DNA of 64,000 nt from Fen-671 sp963794745 (lineage in GTDB: Bacteria > Actinomycetota > Acidimicrobiia > Acidimicrobiales > Palsa-688): the NCBI GenBank assembly GCA_963794745.1, contig CAWCEZ010000010.1:558001-622000 (forward strand). Direction: 5' to 3'. Positions 62,065-64,000 of the stretch are shown one piece after another. A program made the position numbers and the translations under genes. Positions within the stretch are counted from its first letter, which is position 1. Every line of letters starts with the position of its first letter. A model generated the notes under the pieces. It searched no databases and was not told where the DNA came from. It saw nothing but the letters and a program-made list of their open reading frames with translations.

Positions 62065-64000
62065 ATGTCTGACCAACCTTTGAACCCGCCTCCTGCGACC
62101 TCGGACCTGACACCGCTGCCGACCGAGGTCTGCCCCTACTGCTCCAATGTCACGCCGGTCAGCGAATTCTGCGGCGTGTGCGGTTCCCACCTGGCCCACC
62201 CCCACCCAGGTATAGCCGCACGGCGTGCCCACGCTTATTCGGCGAACCCCGAAGAGCACATCTTGCGGCTGTCGGTAGTGAGCACGCTGTTCCCTCACCT
62301 CTCCCACCGCTCGAGCGCTCCTTTCCGGGCGGGCTTCGCTCTGCTCGTCACACTGCTCGTTATTTTCTCGGCCACCGGCCTGGAAGCACCGGTCATCGCC
62401 CTGGCCGCTATGGGGGTCCCGCTCCTGTTCCAGCTCTATATCCATGAAGTGGACGTGTACGAGGAGGGCCACCTCAAGCTGACCGCCGTGACCCTCTTGA
62501 TCGGTGCCGCTCTCGGCGTCGGCTGGGCTTTGCTCGGAGGGCCGATCGTCTCTCACGCCCTGCAGCCCACCCTGGGCGCCACGCTCGGCACGTGGGATGT
62601 TGCGCAGGCGGCTGTTTTGGTCCCCATTGTCGGGCAAGCCCTGATGTTGGTGCCTCTTATGCTCGTGCTCCTGCTCGTACCCGGGTTTGGTGGGCGTCGG
62701 GAGTCCCTGGACGGGTTCAGCCTCGGGGCGGCATCCGCCCTCGGGTTCACATTTGCCGCTGTAATTACTGACCTCGCCAACCGACTTTCAGACGGTCTCG
62801 CACCCAGCCGCCCCTTCACCAATATCCTGACCGAGGCTCTCATTCGAGGCATCGCTACGCCGGTGCTGGCGGCGGCGGCTACTGGCCTGATCGGGGCGTC
62901 CATCTGGGTCCACAAGTCGGAGAAGGGGACCGCCTCAGCCGGAGGACGTTGGATCGCCAACCCCCTGGTCGTGATCCTCGCCGTCGTCGCTGTCCAGGTC
63001 GGGTTGGGTTTCGCCGACCAGGCCCGCCTTTCCGACATTCCGCTCCTGGTGGTCCATCTGGCCGGCACCGCGGTGGTCCTGTTGGGCCTTCGGGTAGGGC
63101 TGCACCACATCCTGTTGCACGAAGCACACGACGTGGTCATCGGGCCTAGCACGACTTGCTCTCAGTGTTACCACGTCGTCCCCCTTATGCCCTTCTGCCC
63201 CTCCTGCGGAGTGGCACTGGCCGCCACCACCAAGCGTCGCCGCCCTCGACCGACGGCCGCTGCTGGATCGCCGGCGCCGGCCACGGGACAGGTCGATGAG
63301 GCAGCGAGCCCGACGCCCACAGCCCCGAGCTGGCCTTGTCTTAGTCCCGGGACCAATCCTGAGACACCTTGGATCGGCTTCGCCCTGGCGATAGGGCAAC
63401 CCTCCCCCGTGCAGCGTGCCCACCACGCACGTTTGCTGGCCATATTCAGCGCCGGGCTGGTCGCCATCATGGTGGCGCTGCTGCTCACGGCCATTACCAA
63501 GGAGCCGGACACGACACCTGTCCCCCGCTGCCACCTAGGCGGCTGCCCTGGACTGCCCTACCAAGCCACTAACAAGCTGCTCGGCTCTGGCGCCCCGGAA
63601 CCCCCTCCGAACGGGAGCTACAGGAGCGAGGACGGCCTCTTCAGTTTGGGGTTCTTCGTCCCCGATATCCTTGGTCGCCCGACCGTGACCCAGAGCACTT
63701 CCGGGCTGGTGTTGACATTCAACTCCGAAACTCTCTCGAACGGGACCAACACGGTCCACCTCGGAGGGGGCAAGATCGAAGTGGGCGACGTGAGCGGATC
63801 CGAGCTCGAGGGGGCGAGCCCTCAGCAAGTGGTGCAGAGCATCGTCTCTTCGGATATGCCCTCGGCGAGCCTGGCCTATGAGATGCCCGATGCCCTTGTC
63901 GGCGATGTACCCGGCTATGGCGGCATTTACGACGACGACGTCAACAGTGCGAGCGGCGAGCAGATCGACTATCGGGTAGGTCTAATGGCGGCCGTCGTCA
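62065..64000 (+). CDS. Zinc-ribbon multi-pass membrane protein, PrsW-like in part (3' end outside window)
   Basis: An open frame from ATG 62065 to the window edge, at least 645 aa. It starts with a zinc ribbon (CPYCSNVTPVSEFCGVCGSHL), followed by about eight hydrophobic helices. The segments PLLFQLYIHEVDVYEEGH and ESLDGFSLGAASALGFTFAAVI resemble PrsW-related zinc-ribbon membrane proteins, but I do not see the EExxK-type protease motif. A second zinc ribbon (CSQCYHVVPLMPFCPSCG), a Pro/Ala/Thr linker, another helix (LLAIFSAGLVAIMVALLLTAI) and an extracytoplasmic domain with a Cys pair (CHLGGC) follow. It lies 2 nt after the S53 peptidase and is probably co-transcribed. Confidence 0.75.
   Translation, partial: MSDQPLNPPPATSDLTPLPTEVCPYCSNVTPVSEFCGVCGSHLAHPHPGIAARRAHAYSANPEEHILRLSVVSTLFPHLSHRSSAPFRAGFALLVTLLVIFSATGLEAPVIALAAMGVPLLFQLYIHEVDVYEEGHLKLTAVTLLIGAALGVGWALLGGPIVSHALQPTLGATLGTWDVAQAAVLVPIVGQALMLVPLMLVLLLVPGFGGRRESLDGFSLGAASALGFTFAAVITDLANRLSDGLAPSRPFTNILTEALIRGIATPVLAAAATGLIGASIWVHKSEKGTASAGGRWIANPLVVILAVVAVQVGLGFADQARLSDIPLLVVHLAGTAVVLLGLRVGLHHILLHEAHDVVIGPSTTCSQCYHVVPLMPFCPSCGVALAATTKRRRPRPTAAAGSPAPATGQVDEAASPTPTAPSWPCLSPGTNPETPWIGFALAIGQPSPVQRAHHARLLAIFSAGLVAIMVALLLTAITKEPDTTPVPRCHLGGCPGLPYQATNKLLGSGAPEPPPNGSYRSEDGLFSLGFFVPDILGRPTVTQSTSGLVLTFNSETLSNGTNTVHLGGGKIEVGDVSGSELEGASPQQVVQSIVSSDMPSASLAYEMPDALVGDVPGYGGIYDDDVNSASGEQIDYRVGLMAAVV

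Noticed and set aside
62059..63828. Several minus-strand open frames at the right edge
   Set aside because: A continuous plus-strand frame from ATG 62065 to the window end carries two zinc ribbons and membrane helices, so these are shadows.

Overview
The window is GC-rich, densely packed actinobacterial chromosomal DNA. It has many GTG and TTG starts, 4-nt ATGA/GTGA/TTGA overlaps between genes, an F420-type PPOX protein, a mycobacterial Sdh1-like succinate dehydrogenase with one large anchor subunit, an actinobacterial Tad pilus locus, and secreted proteins with Thr-rich linkers. An acid-peptidase-family (S53) lipoprotein, a GH44 glycanase and a phospholipase C-like Tat substrate suggest a heterotrophic, perhaps acid-tolerant lineage. 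I would guess Acidimicrobiia or a neighbour, but that is inference from style only.

Layout. 0.3-5.2 kb: GAF-PP2C phosphatase, lone Vsr endonuclease, HtrA-like protease, cyclophilin and two small proteins. 5.4-11.8 kb: TrpB2, CspA, a DEAD-box helicase flanked by two paralogous small HTH-like proteins, an AHL-lactonase-like hydrolase and an EAL-like/HDOD protein. 11.8-13.4 kb: GH44 glycanase. 13.7-22.3 kb: Tad/Flp pilus operon (CpaB-like, TadZ, TadA, TadB, TadC, Flp-type prepilin, TadE-like and TadG-like proteins, a PKD-like secreted protein and a membrane-anchored GNAT protein). 22.3-28.8 kb: PfkB kinase, Thr-repeat secreted protein, GNAT, MarR with quinone oxidoreductase, ArsR with AHSA1-like protein, PPOX. 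28.85-30.2 kb: an IS481-like element beside tRNA-Ala(TGC), with a 16-bp direct repeat taken from the tRNA 3' end. 30.5-33.9 kb: sdhCAB. 34-47 kb: saccharopine-dehydrogenase-like protein, long dCTP deaminase, S9 peptidase, phospholipase C-like and NHL-repeat pair, persulfide-dioxygenase-like hydrolase, DUF3048 lipoprotein, threonine aldolase. 46.9-52 kb: YbaK plus MFS pair, a degraded stretch, a phosphoribosyltransferase, a carbonic anhydrase remnant and an SDR. 52.1-56.1 kb: a very large BTAD/cyclase-like/AAA/TPR regulator. 56.2-64.0 kb: S51 peptidase, then a same-strand run of two membrane proteins, an S53 peptidase lipoprotein and a zinc-ribbon multi-pass protein that runs off the end.

The dominant oddity is about twenty single-base frameshifts in otherwise well-conserved genes, several of them at short G/C homopolymers. 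Sites that can be reconstructed (for example the PfkB GAGDSF motif) show a one-base loss or gain, so the input sequence probably carries indel errors. Split genes are therefore annotated here as single loci, not as pseudogenes. The only convincing gene remnant is the carbonic anhydrase fragment near 50.3 kb.

The best candidate for an undescribed system is the 56.9-64.0 kb cluster (two membrane/extracytoplasmic proteins, an S53 lipoprotein with an apparently leaderless promoter, and a zinc-ribbon membrane protein). The paralogous HTH-like pair around the cold-shock helicase is second.
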